64,000 nt of DNA, taken from contig CALYLX010000128.1 in NCBI GenBank assembly GCA_944990035.1, positions 1,922,001 through 1,986,000 on the forward strand, given 5' to 3'. Positions 13,320 to 25,917 of the stretch are shown piece after piece; position 1 is the stretch's first letter, and every line of letters begins with the position of its first letter. This DNA comes from Clitopilus passeckerianus (taxonomy: Eukaryota > Basidiomycota > Agaricomycetes > Agaricales > Entolomataceae). The position numbers and the translations under genes are program-made. The notes under the pieces are model-generated. The model worked only from the letters and a program-made list of their open reading frames with translations, was not told the DNA's origin and ran no database searches.

Positions 13320-16034
13320 ATGGCTGGAGGTCCAGGTGGTCCAGGAGTAGGAGTCGAATCCGGCTCTTTGTTATGGGCTTGCGTTATGTCTGCCTTTGCT
13401 GGTCAGTATCTTGGGTTGGTTGCCACGTGTAACATGGTGATACTGACTTGACGGGTCACAGCCTTTGGTGGTATTCTGTTCGGGTAGGTTGACTTTATGT
13501 CTAGAAGGGACATAATTTTGACTCTCGACCTCGAGATATGACACTGCTACCATCGGTGGTATTATTGCTATGAAGGATTGGTTGCAGCTCTTCGGCCAGG
13601 TTGACCCAACAAACCAAATGTCGTATCTCCCCACAAATGATCAGAGTCTTGTCGTGAGTTGGCTAGAATTGTTTAGCAAACATATTATGGGTTTAACAAC
13701 TCGCCAAGGTTTCCATTCTCTCCGCTGGAACGTTCTTTGGTGCTCTCCTTGTTTCCCCAATGGGTGACATGGTTGGCCGTAAATGGGGTATTATCGCCTC
13801 CTGCGGAATCTTCTGCCTAGGCGTCGGTTTGCAGTTGCACACCTGCTGGGCTACATTTGTCGTGGGTCGCGGTAAGCCTTCCATTATCTAGGGTTCTGGC
13901 CGCCCGGCATCTCACCTTATCCCTTCGAAGTTATTACCGGTTTCGGTGTTGTAGGTATACTCCACAAGGTTCTCAAAGCAAGTTATTGATAGATCTATAG
14001 GGCTTGATCTCCTGCCTGGTTCCAATGTACCAGTCCGAGGTGGGCAGACATTTTCGATGCTTCCTGGAGACGAAATATTGATCCATCCCTAGTGCTCACC
14101 CAAAAGTATACGTGGAATGATTGTTGGTTTATATCAACTTGCCAGTAGGTGCTCCTCGCCATGTTTATCGATGCAAGTACTGTAGCTACCATCAGTTTCG
14201 ATTGGGGCTCTGGTTGCTGCTATTGTTCTAAATGCGACCAAGGACTGGAATACCCACAGTGCATGGAGGGTACGGCCAGTGTTTTGATTCCGGAAATCGT
14301 TTCTCACCTTCACCCATCAGACACCCATCGCTGTTCAGCTTGGATGGGCAGCCATCCTTTCTGGAGGCATGGTACATTCCTTCATTCGTTAGGTCTATCT
14401 ACCTGAACTAATTTGTGATCTTTCAGCTTTGCCTCCCGGAAAGTCCCAGATACCTATTAAAAAAGGGCAAGACTGCAGCGGCAAAGGCGGCCCTCGGTCG
14501 CCTCTTGACCAAGCCAAAAGACTCTCCAGAGGTCGAGACCCAATACTTGGAGATAAATTGTGCCCTTGAGGCTGATTATGCCAGTGGGACTGGTTCCTAC
14601 ATCGGTCTGTTAACGCGTGTTCTTTCCTTTCCTCTTAATAATAGATAGCCCAGATTGCTTCAGGAATACTGAGAACAAGAACGGTCTCAGGACATGGACT
14701 GGCATCCTGCTTCAAGCGGTGCGTTCCGGGTACTGATTGCTCATTTCCCCCAACTGAATAGCTTTCTTCAGTGGCAACAACTCACTGGTATCAACTTCAT
14801 CTGTACGCTCCCTTTTATATGAACTGGTCAGAAGACTAAATTATGGATCTAGTCTACTACGGCACAGTAGGATGCTCGATCACAGAAGTGGACGGCCTTT
14901 ACTCATTGCGCATTCTCAGACTTTCTTCCAATCTGCCGGACTTTCCAACCCATTCATTATCTCGTATGACCGCCTCTTCGAGTCTTTTGCTCAGATGGAG
15001 ATCTAACGATGTATTTAGGATTATTTGTGGTGTCGTCGGCACCGCGATGACCATCGTTGGTGTTCAGCTGATCGATCGTGTTGGTCGCAGGCGCCTCCTG
15101 CTAATCGGTGCTGCTGGCATGTGTTTCTGCGAGTTCATCGTTGCAATCGTAAGTCCATGACTTGCCCACACGATTTGTTACTTATCAAAAGTCGATTCAG
15201 GTTGGTGTCACCGCTGGGCATATTCAACCTGATCACTCAGTCAACTTGCCTGCTCAACGTGTCTTGATTGCATTCGTCTGCATGTAGGTACCTTCCGCCT
15301 GATCTTCGTAGTGTGTTATCTCACATGTATTCTCAGCTACATCGCATTCTTTGCCATTTCCTGGGGACCAGTCGTTTGGGTCGTCACTGGTGAAATCTTC
15401 GTAGGTTTCAAGTATAACTGACCCTTCGCAGCGGTCTGATCTTGCTATAGCCCCTCAATATTCGTGCCAAAGGTATGTCTCTCAGCGTTGCCTCCAACTG
15501 GCTCTGGAACTTTGGAGTTGGTAAGGAGAAGAGTATTGTGGCTCTCATCTTAAGTTTGCTGACAGTTCTCCGCTTCAAGGATACGCTACCCCATACTTGG
15601 TGGATGCGACCACTACTGGCGTCAATGGGGTGAAGGCCGCGAACCTGGGTGTGAAAGTATTCTTCATCTGGGGTACAACATGTCTTGGATGTATGGTCTT
15701 CACGTAAGGGCTTCTACCCACATCGACTTCAGTGTTCTAACAGCTGCCGGCTAGCTACTTCTTCGTACCCGAAATGAAGGGTCTGTCACTCGAACAGATT
15801 GACCTGCTCTACAGAGAATCCACCGGTAATCTAGACAGCAGGCTGCAGGATGCTTTATTTGACGATTTTTCTCCAGTCCTCAACTCTGAGACATACCGAA
15901 CGAAGATGCTGGCTGAAAATGAAACCTTCGCAAACAAAGCTGGTGTTGAGGAAGTGGGTGCTTTTTCGGTGCATCAACTGGTATCCATTTTAACGTTCAC
16001 GCAGGTTGAGCACAGCGACATAGTGAAGGTCTAG
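13320..16034 (+). CDS. MFS sugar (hexose) transporter
   Basis: A many-exon gene starting at MAGGPGGPGVG. Spliced exons give the ordered marks of the sugar porter family: FGGILFGYDTATIGGI in helix 1, GDMVGRKWG in loop 2-3, PESPRYLLKKGK after helix 6, QQLTGINFIFYYGT in helix 7, DRVGRRRLL in loop 8-9 and PEMKGLSLEQID after helix 12. Twelve membrane helices are expected. The product should import glucose or a related monosaccharide across the plasma membrane by proton symport. The tail after helix 12 runs about 80 residues, which is short compared with the glucose-sensor subfamily. Sugar specificity cannot be judged. No other sugar gene is adjacent. Confidence 0.92.
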
Positions 16035-16178
16035 TTCCTTGTAGTGCATGAGTAGTAGCGTTACTATTTGGTTCAATTGTTCGAGTTCATAGTTTTCATA
16101 TTTATCGCATATTTAATCCAGTTCATTTTGGTGGTCGAAGTATTTGCTTCTATATTTTTATTTGCATAGACTCATATG

Positions 16179-16264
16179 CCTTCGATAGCTCAGTTGGAAG
16201 AGCGTGGGACTGTAATGGATACATGGGCATCCCAAGGTCACTGGTTCGACCCCGGTTCGAAGGA
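16179..16264 (+). tRNA. tRNA-Tyr (GTA) with 13-nt intron
   Basis: The acceptor stem CCTTCGA pairs with TCGAAGG at 16257-16263, with discriminator A at 16264. The D-arm is GCTC/GAGC-like. The anticodon stem TGGGA (16205-16209) pairs with TCCCA (16230-16234). The anticodon GTA is at 16212-16214, and a 13-nt intron (16216-16228) follows position 37, the canonical site; nuclear tRNA-Tyr genes usually carry an intron. The T-arm is ACTGG-TTCGACC-CCGGT. The internal A box (TAGCTCAGTTGG) and B box (GGTTCGACCCC) are present. Confidence 0.95.
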
Positions 16265-16267
16265 TTC

Positions 16268-16272
16268 TTTTT
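16268..16272 (+). terminator. RNA polymerase III terminator
   Basis: A run of five T four bases after the tRNA-Tyr discriminator base is the usual pol III stop signal. Confidence 0.75.
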
Positions 16273-16883
16273 CCTGAGGCGCTCAGATCTCTCCGTATAT
16301 CCCCACCTTTTCACCGTGAGCGTTTATGGTTTTGTTCAGAACTAATGATGAGGCCTGATGCTTGATGACTTCGTTTTCCTGATGACTGTTAATCATTCCA
16401 TAATTGTCAAATGACCAGTGTCTGAAACTCGTAAATTGCGAGTAGGTCCATTCCTTGAAAGTAAATCATTGTAAAAATTAGCGATATTGAACACTGGGGC
16501 TGATCCCTGAAACATTCAGTAGCTCGGGGGCGCAGAGACATTGCTTCTTGCTCACAGGAGGACTTACACTATTGATTGCCCACCCACATCTACACATTGC
16601 AATCACGACGTCTGCGGTCAATTGTGTGGCGAGGCGCTCATTGGTACCCATCTGACGAGGCTCCTCGATATGCGGATGATCAGTCGAACTGAGGCTTCGC
16701 TATCAGCGACCCTGACTACTTTTCCATAAACAGCCCTTGATTTCACCCAGGCTGTGCGTCAGCTTCTTTCTTGCCTTTGAACTCGAAAAGGATGATGGCC
16801 AAGTTGATCCTACCCCGCTATAAGTACACAAGTGAGGACTCGGGATCAATGAACGTCGTTTGGAGTTCTGCACAGTTCCACCT
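16273..16883. other. Intergenic region upstream of hypothetical gene
   Basis: About 610 bp. A TATAAG at 16819-16824 lies 60 bp before the next start codon. No other feature could be supported; one 62-codon open stretch (16541-16729) has no recognisable product. Confidence 0.5.
16819..16824 (+). promoter_or_regulatory. TATA-like box
   Basis: TATAAG 60-65 bp upstream of the ATG at 16884, a normal distance for a fungal core promoter. It supports that start. Confidence 0.5.
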
Positions 16884-19423
16884 ATGAATTTCGACTCGAA
16901 CAATGCTGGCTGGCAGCCGCTCCAATTCCATGACTCCTCCTCTGAACCCCAATCCACAATCACCGATTCCTATGAAACAAAGTTGGATGACTTCTTCACA
17001 AGAAGTGATTCATCGAAATCTCCGGCCTTGAAGCGACGACCAAGCCTTGCCGGAATGGCTGTCAAAGCCCTAGGGTCATTTACAGATCGAGTCTTCATCC
17101 AAAGCCGGGTCAAGACAGTATTCTCTTGCTTTCCTCATACAGACGCGCAGAGCACCAAGATTAAGGGAATTGGAAAGCTCTATGACACATTGCTAGAGCT
17201 CTCGAGGTGACCTTGCAGGACTAATTCCCAAATAGCCATCACTCACACGGGTACTGATATTAGGCCAGGCGTATATCAGGCGGAACTGAGGGATACTGCA
17301 AGGAGATTGGTTGTTGGGCAGATCCGAAGTGGACACACCCAGGAGCTTGTCCGAGCTCTTGGTCGATGGAACGTTATTGAATTGGAAGTCTTTCTATTTG
17401 GGTTGGTTGAGACAGCCCTGATGTCCAAAGGGTGAGGCAATTATGAAACGGGGACCACGGCATGATCATCCTAACTCTGTTGTATCTGATAGAAAGACAT
17501 TGCCACGAAATTCTACGCCAGGAATGGTGTCGGGACCGACCCTCGAACAGACAGCACTTCTCATGGCCAGAGTCACACAAACTGGCCCTTCTGCCTACCA
17601 TGCAGTACTCGATGCTAAATTCATGGACATCGTCTTATCAATCAAAGAGGATGCCTTTTTACCTCAGGAGATGGCAGATGTATATCGAGCACTGTTGCTC
17701 ATTGCCACCAGGTATGCTACCTTCTTATACTTGCCAACACTGCAGCTTACCCCTCAAACAGGCCCGAGTTCCAACATCGGCCGGTTGGGATGACTGCTTT
17801 GAATCTCCTTGCGCGTTCCATCGCGTCAGCCAATGAAACCTTTGTCAACATGTACATATGTTGGAATCCCAATGAGATGAGGTCGCTGATGGAAGGTGTT
17901 CTACGTGCTCTCGCGCCCACTTGGTATGGAGAGATCTAGATGCTATCATCCATTCGAACTAACGACATACTTCAGGTATTCCAGGTTTTTTGCCATCATT
18001 GCGGACCCTAATATGGTGCCACAGTTCCTCAAAATAGAGAAGATGAAAGAAGTGCCGCCGTTTGAAATGCGTTTCTTGCACACTTTTCTCGTTTTCTCGA
18101 AACGGATCTCGACCAGGAATAGCCAGAGTTGCTGGATCATGATACGGGCAGGATTTCTGGACATACTATTGTCCCTGCGAGAAATCATTCCAAACGTCGG
18201 ACAGTGTCGCGATGGTCTTGATATTCTGTTGCATGTGCTGAGGTTTGTGCAGCTACTCAGGATTCTTCAATTCGAAAACTGAAACGCATAACAGAGAACA
18301 GAATGCTCGCAAATACTCTGATCAAGAGAAAAACATGGCGCTGGATCTACTTTTCTTTCACGACACCTTACGCGAGATGACAAGTGAGCTTTGTGGCAAG
18401 TTGTCGTCCTGGAAGCCGAACGAATATAAGCGGATGCTGGAGCTCCTTCTAATCAAGCTGAGGTGCGTTCTGTCGACTACTTGCTACTCCCACTTACTCT
18501 ATTCACAGGCATATTGTTCGAGAGGGCGCTAAAGGCGCCATTTGGAAGCACGACCAGGACCGCTTCATATTGTCTGTGATGTATTTCCTATCGCGTCTGG
18601 CGCTCTATAGTGGGGATATACCATGCCAAGTGGTCGTGTCCGCAGGCTATCTCGACATCCTCAGGTTCTTGCAAGCCCACGGGTTTGAAATACGCCCTGT
18701 GATTGAAGAATTGAATGTAGCGCTGCAGGTCCTAAGGTGAGTATAGATTAGCCTCATCGACATAATCTGACCGTTGATTGCTTAGACCCTCAAATGCTGC
18801 GTTGGCGGTCACTGAGCGACATCGATCAAATGCCCTCCGACTTATCTTGCACGAAATCTGTTCTGGGAACGGGCTTTATCTATATCCTCAACTGGAGCAT
18901 TGGACAACGGAAGACCTCTGTGGCTTCTCGAAACTTCTTGTTAGCGAACTGAAGTAAGCTTTCCTAGGATGTTCAAGGAATTGCACCGCTGACGCTCTCT
19001 GTAGTAACGCTTTGAAGGATCGACCAGAGACACTGATGCTCGGCTGGGAATACAAGACATACTTTTGCGCTTTCGTTGACCAAATATCCGCACTAGACCC
19101 TTCTGTTTCGCAAGCTGTCGTTGACGCAGGCTATCTTGGTGTCGTTCTATCAGTTCACCAAGAAAGCAAGGACGTAAAGTCTGCGTTTTCTGACTTCTGG
19201 TATGTTTCCGGCGGTTGTTTAAATTGCATGATACTCATCCAAATTGTTGTTCAGTTACCAAGAAAACGAAAGTGACTCGAAACCCTTCTCGTTCAGCACC
19301 TGTGTCAGTGATTGCCCTAGCTTAGACAACACACGGCGCTCTATCAAATCAAAGCGTTCCAAATCCGACTTGTACAATAAAGCAAAGCTAGATTTCTTCA
19401 GATATATTCGTGTCATTGCATAG
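16884..19423 (+). CDS. Unrecognised helical protein, many short exons
   Basis: Starts MNFDSNNAGWQP, has about eleven exons and ends ...FFRYIRVIA-stop. The spliced protein is ~690 residues, largely helical and without membrane spans or signal peptide. It has repeated hydrophobic-helix phrases such as DAKFMDIVLSIKED, RAGFLDILLSLREI, SAGYLDILRFLQAHG and DAGYLGVVLSVHQES, spaced along the chain. These look like units of an ARM/HEAT-like solenoid; this is my reading of the pattern, not a family match. Residues ~40-65 are Ser/Pro-rich. The C-terminal ~60 residues are basic and Ser-rich. Similar long helical proteins of unknown role are common in Agaricomycetes. A diverged copy of its last bases lies near 23.1 kb. 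Confidence 0.7.
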
Positions 19424-19432
19424 ACGTACGCT
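19374..19432 (+). repeat. Dispersed repeat, copy 1
   Basis: Covers the last codons and stop of the helical hypothetical gene. Bases 19374-19406 match 23082-23114 at 28 of 33 positions, and 19421-19432 (TAGACGTACGCT) match 23135-23146 exactly. The spacing differs by a few bases. Confidence 0.55.
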
Positions 19433-20440
19433 GATATATAGTATACTCACTTGTTGCTTTGCTCCTTCGGTGTCTCCTGGAACGGCTGACGTATGTACAC
19501 CCTTTGGCTTTCTTGGCTTAACAGGGGTGACGCTCGGCAGCCAAGCTAATGCGTCTAAAATATTCGCTTTCCTTTTGGGGAAGCGAAGTTGTTGCCTATT
19601 AATAGAACTAGGAACATTGCCTCCGTCTTGTACACAACCTCTGACTCGAACCAGACCTCAAGAGATCCTCGAGACACTTCCACCATTGCTCGGATATCTA
19701 CATGCTCTTCTGCCTGGCGTAACATTGGCTAGGCGATCTGCCTTTGAGTCTTAGCTCTCAGATTCCTCGAAACCGAGCTCGGATATGAAGTCTCCTTGAA
19801 TAATTCATTGACGAAACAAGGAGCGGAAATTTTACACTCTAATGTGCTTCCCGAGGCAGAGATACCTAACCGTGCTTGGCAACCATGCTTCTGGGAGCCT
19901 GAAACTGTATATCCCTTCCTTGTCCCTGTCGGAAGCGTCGGTTGTGGATAGCGCCAACGATGATATTGAGTGAGTTTTCCTTGTGCTTTAATCTGAGATG
20001 TCTCGATATTAATACCACACTGCATAAACAAAGCTTGCGGTGGAGGCCAAGTGTGGCGCCGTTCATTGGAACAGAGTATCGCAATCTTTTCAGCCGTACT
20101 GGTATCCTCAAGTTCCTCAGTGAAGATTACCGACAGCGTGGGCCAAGGAGACGAAGCCGAGGAAGAGAGGCTATCGTTTGTTTTGAAGCGTTGGCGCATT
20201 ACTTAGCCCCCCTATCTCGCTTCACTATCAAAATCGTGGGTCTTCCGCAGTCTCTAGGCAGTCTCAGTCGACGAACGTTTATTTCTTGGCTCCTAGGAGC
20301 AACCAAAATTTTATTTCATATGGAAGAAGAGGATGCAACTACTAACGTATTTCAACTAATGGTTGGTGTGTTCGATTATCCAGCGTCCGCGCATCTTCTC
20401 ACTCCTCTCCTAGAACCTCATACGTTGACTATTGACCTCA
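19424..20440. other. Unassigned region with coding-like stretches
   Basis: About 1 kb before the auxin-carrier-like gene. In one plus frame, 19820-20203 reads without a stop if the GT...AG segment at ~19970-20034 is removed (phrases ...LYIPSLSLSEASVVDS and EQSIAIFSAVLV). No start codon or family could be fixed. It may be a gene remnant, a long 5' region, or chance. Confidence 0.3.
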
Positions 20441-22434
20441 ATGGGAGTGCCTTCAGAAGTACCTGTCGGGAAACTGGTCTATACCGTTTTCAACGTGCGT
20501 TCATGTTTGCCTCGCAATGTATTATATATGCTGATAAAGGCCCTCGAACCTACAGTCTATCCTCGAAGTCTTCCTGACATGCCTCGCCGGGTACATACTT
20601 GCTCGACGACGTATCCTCGACAAGAAAACTCAAAAGGTGTCGTCCCTGTCGGGATATTCTTCCTCCCTTCCTCGTACTAACGTCTACCTCCATCAGAAAC
20701 TCAACCACCTAAATGTCTCCCTCTTCACTCCCGCCCTCGTCTTCTCCAAAGTCGCATTTTTCCTAACACCACAGAAACTTCTATCCCTTTGGATCATCCC
20801 CATATCTTTCATCATCATCACCCTCGTATCCCTCATCGTTTCCCTTCTTCTGTCCCTTCCTTTCAAGTTAAGGCGCTCCCAACGGAACTTTGCTATCGCA
20901 GCTAGCATGTTCATGAACAGTAACTCACTCCCAATCGCATTGATGCAGAGTCTGGTGGGGAGCGTGCCGGGTTTGAAGTGGGAAAGAAATGGAGGAGGAG
21001 AGGATAATATGGATGCTATGATGGGAAGAGCATTGACATATTTGGTGGTGGCGAGTACGATGGGGATGGTTGTAAGTATTTTCTGGCTCACCTATCATTT
21101 CCATTGATGCTAACGTTACATTCAGTTGCGATGGTCCTTCGGTGTTCGACTTTTAGCTGCTGCAGATGAACCTGAGCCTTGTGTTAAGCCTACGCCAACA
21201 AAACCACTTGCCTCCGAGCCTCACTCCCCCACACTAGATCAATTTCCATTGGCATCATCCTCTTCTACCATCGTCTCTCTCACCCCCTTTACCTCACGTT
21301 CACCTTCCTTCGAGAAGCCACGTGCGGATAACACGACGGACTCGAGCGCACACCTTCGACCTCCCCACCTGCGTACAAGCATGGCATGCTACCGCTCGTT
21401 CCCGAACTCTCCAACGCAAGCTTTTCAAAGCTTGCCTCCTTCAGAAGCGCCGAGTCGCAGGGGGAGTGTCGTTTCACTGACACTTCCTGGCGTCGGTCGC
21501 AAAGATGACGAGAGTGGATTATCTGGACCCCTTCCAGACTCTGGCTTGAAGGCACCCGCTCCTCCATCCACTCCGGAATCCCCTTCTCTCGCCCACCGCA
21601 TTCTTCACTCTACGGCGTGTAAACTTCGATCCTTCTACAACGCCATCTCTCCAATGTTAACTCCCCCACTAATTGCCTCTCTCATCTCCCTACTTATTGC
21701 TCTCATCACACCTGTTCAACATTTCCTCCTGAAGGAAGAGTTGAAACCTGTGAGGGGAATGTTGGAGAAGGCGGGAGCTGTTAGTATCCCGTTGACACTG
21801 ATCGTCTTGGGAGGATATTTCGTGCCAGAGGTTAAGGATGGAGAGAAGAGCCAAGGGGATGGCGGATTGGATACGTTTGTTGGAAATGTGAAAGCCTTCT
21901 TCGCGAGGAGAAAAAAGGCAAGAAAGAAGGAGGATGAAGAATCGGGGGCGTCTGCGGCCACAGTCTCTCCACCTCAGCTCATTTCTGGAGAGCCTAGCCA
22001 ACCTACCGACAACACCTTTCCAACATTTCAAACCGAAAAGCAGGAGAAAAGTCCCGGTAGAAAAGGGGAGAATACTACGGTGATCATCTCAATCGTATCG
22101 AGGATGATTCTCGTACCGGCTGTGTTAATGCCCCTCGTGGTCTGGATCGCGACAAGTGATTGGGCTGGGGTGTTTGATGAGTGAGCCATCCCTTTCTTCG
22201 ATTGAAGTGGAAACTTGACACTAACCTACTCGTAAAAGTCCAATATTCATCCTATCATTTCTCCTTCTACTATGCTCACCCCCTGCACTAACACTCGCCC
22301 AAATAACGCAGGCTGCGTCTGGGGATGCGTTTGAGAGGCTGATCAGCCGGACAATATTCTGGAGTTATCTTGTCATGACTCCGCTGGTTATGGTCGGTGT
22401 GGTCGTGGGTGGTGTTGTGTTGGCGAAAGTGTAG
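20441..22434 (+). CDS. Auxin-efflux-carrier (AEC) family transporter
   Basis: Exons start at MGVPSEVPVGKLVYTVFN and join to SILEVFLTCLAGYILARRR, KKLNHLNVSLFTPALVF, then a long exon, ending GGVVLAKV-stop. The hydrophobic N-terminal half has the AEC pattern (N-V-x-L-F-x-P-A-L-x-F). The motif NSNSLPIALMQSL matches helix 4-5 of yeast Ecm3-like carriers. A long hydrophilic, Ser/Pro-rich loop (roughly residues 190-300) follows, then a C-terminal half with further helices, split by a charged Lys-rich loop. The family exports or moves organic solutes across ER or plasma membranes. In fungi the substrate is unknown. The ATG was chosen because it precedes the first conserved phrase directly. Confidence 0.88.
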
Positions 22435-23502
22435 ACTGAGGATGGGACAGAGTTCTTAGAAGACGCCATTGGTGCTGTTCTGGATTGGTGCTGCGGATCG
22501 GTCTTGTTAATTTGAGGCCGCTTTAATTACTTATAGATGCTCTATGTATACCCGCGTTGCTTAATTGCAATATTGGCTTTATGATACCCGACAAACTTTT
22601 GACGTCTGGTCATCTTTAATGAATCTCTGTCGTGAACGTCGTCCGAGTCGAGCTGTTTACAGTCCAGAATAAGATTGGATGTCAGTCGAGCCACCTTCCC
22701 AATTACAACAAGTTGAATTCCCCTTTTCAATAACTCTTGGCCGTAACCAAGACAAAAAAGCACAGGAGTTTGTTCACGAACACCACACGAGAATTGTCTA
22801 ATCTGACTTCCATCGACTGGATCCACACCTCTTTTAAGTGCCTCCGTCAACTCCCGTATAGAATAACACCTCCAGCTTTCTGAACTTGGGCCAAGTTCCC
22901 AAGCTGCCAGGCAAAGTAACGTATCACTCATCTTTTCGTATATCTAGAGCTCCCAACTACCGCAAGTCACCAACATGCTCGTGTCTCCTATTTATTGCAT
23001 TTGGATGCGACTCTGGTTCTAGTTCACTGAGGGTTTGTTTGCACGAGTTCCGACATTTTGTCTCATCTGGACACCAATTACACAATAGAGCAAAGCGAGT
23101 TTTCTTCAAATAGAATCGTCACAGTGTAATTACTTAGACGTACGCTAGGCGGAGATGGCTATCGACTTATACCTTGGCGTGTAAGTTTGCAAATTGATAA
23201 CCAGCCCTTCAACGAAACCTGGGTGAACACCGTGAATGTGCAGCGTGACAATTCGCTAGTCAGAAACAGTAACATAAATCTTGCTCTGAAGTTCTGATGT
23301 CTGCTAGATGGCTATCGCGACTGTGCAGCTACTGTGAGGTACAGAACCACCGTCGCCATCTTCTGCCTTCGTCCAAGGGACTCAGTCGTTCCATCACAAG
23401 AATCATGCACAATGGCGCCATCTCGCTTCTGGTTTCCCAAAATAGCGAATGGGCGCCCAGACGGTTCTTGACTGTCTGCGTGTTCATCCTCCCAAAGCCC
23501 AG
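22435..23502. other. Intergenic region with partial repeat
   Basis: Separates the auxin-carrier-like gene from the permease. A minus-strand stretch at 22542-22931 could encode 129 residues but resembles nothing I know. A short diverged repeat of the end of the 16.9-19.4 kb gene lies at 23082-23146. Confidence 0.5.
23082..23146 (+). repeat. Dispersed repeat, copy 2
   Basis: Partner of 19374-19432, in the same orientation, 3.7 kb away and non-coding here. Either a remnant of a duplicated gene end or the shared edge of a small element. Confidence 0.55.
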
Positions 23503-25917
23503 ATGGCTAATTTGCGCAATATCGACGAGAAGCAGGCGCCGTCTACGAAGTCGGAACTAGACCTCGACGGGCCTGCCTCACTTCTTGATGCTGGGGCCTT
23601 CAATGGAAAGACTCGGACAAAGTCATGGAAATTCTGGAAAACTTCGGACCAAGGGCTGGGGAATGGAACATATTCTACTCAGAGGGGGATGCACAGTCGC
23701 CACCTAATGATGATTGGTAGGAATCACCTGAGGGAGTTTTGCTAGCGGAACCTTGGACTGACTGTATGTTGGTGCTGTTGGTGATTAAGCTATAGGCGGC
23801 ACAATTGGTACCGGTATCTTCCTGAGTGCTGGTTCGGTGAGTATCCTCCGCCTCCATTGGAGCTTCCTTGCTCAATCAAGGCCAAATATAGTCTATTGCG
23901 TTAGCAGGTCCAGGTAGCACCCTGCTCTCGTACTTTGTTGTGGGCTTGTTCGTCTATGCAGTGATCACTACGCTGTGTGTCGACAGAACCCTTCATGTAT
24001 CACATGCTGCTAACTCCGCAATGCAGGGGTGAAATGGCAAGCATGTTTCCGGTCTCTGGAGCATTCTCTACCTTTGGCACGAGGTTCGTCTCGCCTGCAC
24101 TTGGATTTACCCTCGGTAAGGTCGATCAACTTCTTGGACTGGGGCTCTGATTTTGATGCGTCAGTGTATTGATTCCAGGTTGGAATTATTGGCTTCAGTG
24201 GTTGGTGGTGTCCACATGGAGATCTAATCTATGACTGAGGAGGCTCGATGATGGTTCAGGAGCCTGTCAATTCGTGAGTCCATCTCGAAGATCAGTTGGG
24301 AGAGTTACACTGAGCCCTCTCCTAGCCAGCGAGCTGACCGCAGCAGCAATCATTCTTCAGGTATTTTCGCTGCGTTCAAGCGTTCCTCGGCCTGCGTTGA
24401 ATATTTTTTAGTTCTGGACGCCAGTTCTGCAGACATGGCACTGGGCGTTGATCATCATCGTCCCAACATTCCTGCTACAGCTTATCCATGTCCGGGTTTA
24501 CGGCAAGTTTGAAGGTAGATCGTTCTGAATCCGTTTTACTAATGACCACTGATCAGGTGAATCTGAGTACTGGTTGGCTCTCATAAAGGTCATCATGATC
24601 ATCCTCTTTATTCTCGTCGGCCTCATCTACGATTGGGGTGGTATAAAGCACCATCCTGGACCGGTGCGTCTTCCCAACATCTTTAATTAAGTTTTTACCT
24701 CCTTTAACGGCATTGATCTTCAGGGCCTTTCTAACTTCCATAATGCACAAGCGTTCGTCGGTGGATTTCCAGCGTTTGCACAGACTTTTGTATACGCCTT
24801 TTTCTCCTTTGGGGGTGTCGAGCTCGTGGCTATAGCCGCCGGGGAGTCGTCGAAGCCGCATCGAGCTGTACCTCGTGCAATCCGAGCGACGTTCATCCGA
24901 ATAATCCTTTTCTACATCTTGACCGTCCTGACCATCGGGCTGTGCATCAATTACCAAGACCCGACGCTATTGAGTGCTGCCTTCGGTAAGAGAAAAGAAG
25001 CACGTTCGTTATTGACGTATTCTGACAAACTCTATCTTCTATTCCTCTCTGACCCACCGAATCTAGATTCAGATGTTGCTGCTTCCCCAATCACGGTGGT
25101 TTTCGTACGAGCTGGGTTCGGTGCAGCTGTTCATGTGGTCAATGCGGTGCTTCTTACAGCCGTGCTGTCGGCGACGAATTCCTGCTTTTATGCCAGCTCC
25201 CGTATGTTACTTGCTTTGGCACGACAAGGCCATGCACCACCCATCTTTGCCTGGGTCAACCGTCGAGGAGTGCCCGTCCCAGCGCTGTGGTCAGTGGTAA
25301 TCCTTTACAATATCAGATCAACGGTTATTTACAGACTCCTACAGCATGGCGCTACTATTCTCATTTCTGACGTTCCTCACCACCATCTGGGGTGAAGGAA
25401 TTGTTTTCAACTGGCTTTTGAATATCACCGGCATTTCGGCACTGCTCGTATGGACTAGCATCGGCGGCATCTCGTTGCGATTCCGGTACGCCTTCAAGTT
25501 TCAAGGGCGTTCGCTGGAGGATCTTCCGTACCGACAACTGCTGTACCCGATACTGCCCATAGGGATCATCGTGCTAGGAGTGTTGATGTTTATTGCACAA
25601 GGGTACGCCGCCGTCCGACAGGAGCCATTTGAAGCCAAGGTGAGGAAAACGCATCACCATGATTGCCGGTTGCTGAAACCTTTGTGTAGAATGTGATTGC
25701 TACGTACATCGGCGTGGTACTATACATTATTCTCTACACAGGGTATACTCTCTACGAGCGATTCATACTCAAGAAGATCCGGCATTTCGTTCCTGCCACC
25801 CAGATTGACTTCGAGACGGACGCGGTCTGGAAACCAGATGAAGGTAGAGCTGTCCGTGAAGCGGAACGGCTTGAGGAACAGGGACTGGTCTGGTGGCGAC
25901 GGATCCTCCACTGGTGA
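23503..25917 (+). CDS. Amino-acid permease (YAT family)
   Basis: Many exons. The first reads MANLRNIDEKQAPSTK; an ATG 54 bp upstream is also in frame. Spliced marks of yeast-type amino-acid permeases come in order: RHLMMIAIGGTIGTGIFLS in helix 1, PGSTLLSYFVVGLFVY, GEMASMFPVSGAFSTFG, WNYWLQWSLSIPSELTAA, FSFGGVELVAIAAGES, ATNSCFYASSRMLLALA and INRRGVP-like VNRRGVPVPALW. About 550 residues with twelve helices. The cytosolic C-terminus is short and acidic (FETDAVWKPDEG...). The product should import amino acids by proton symport at the plasma membrane. One exon carries only the five residues SLSIP or so, which is unusually small. The neighbour is a peptide transporter. Confidence 0.93.

Noticed and set aside
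22542..22931. 129-codon minus-strand open frame
   Set aside because: Looks protein-like in part but has no family, no introns typical of the region and no promoter signal; kept only as a note.
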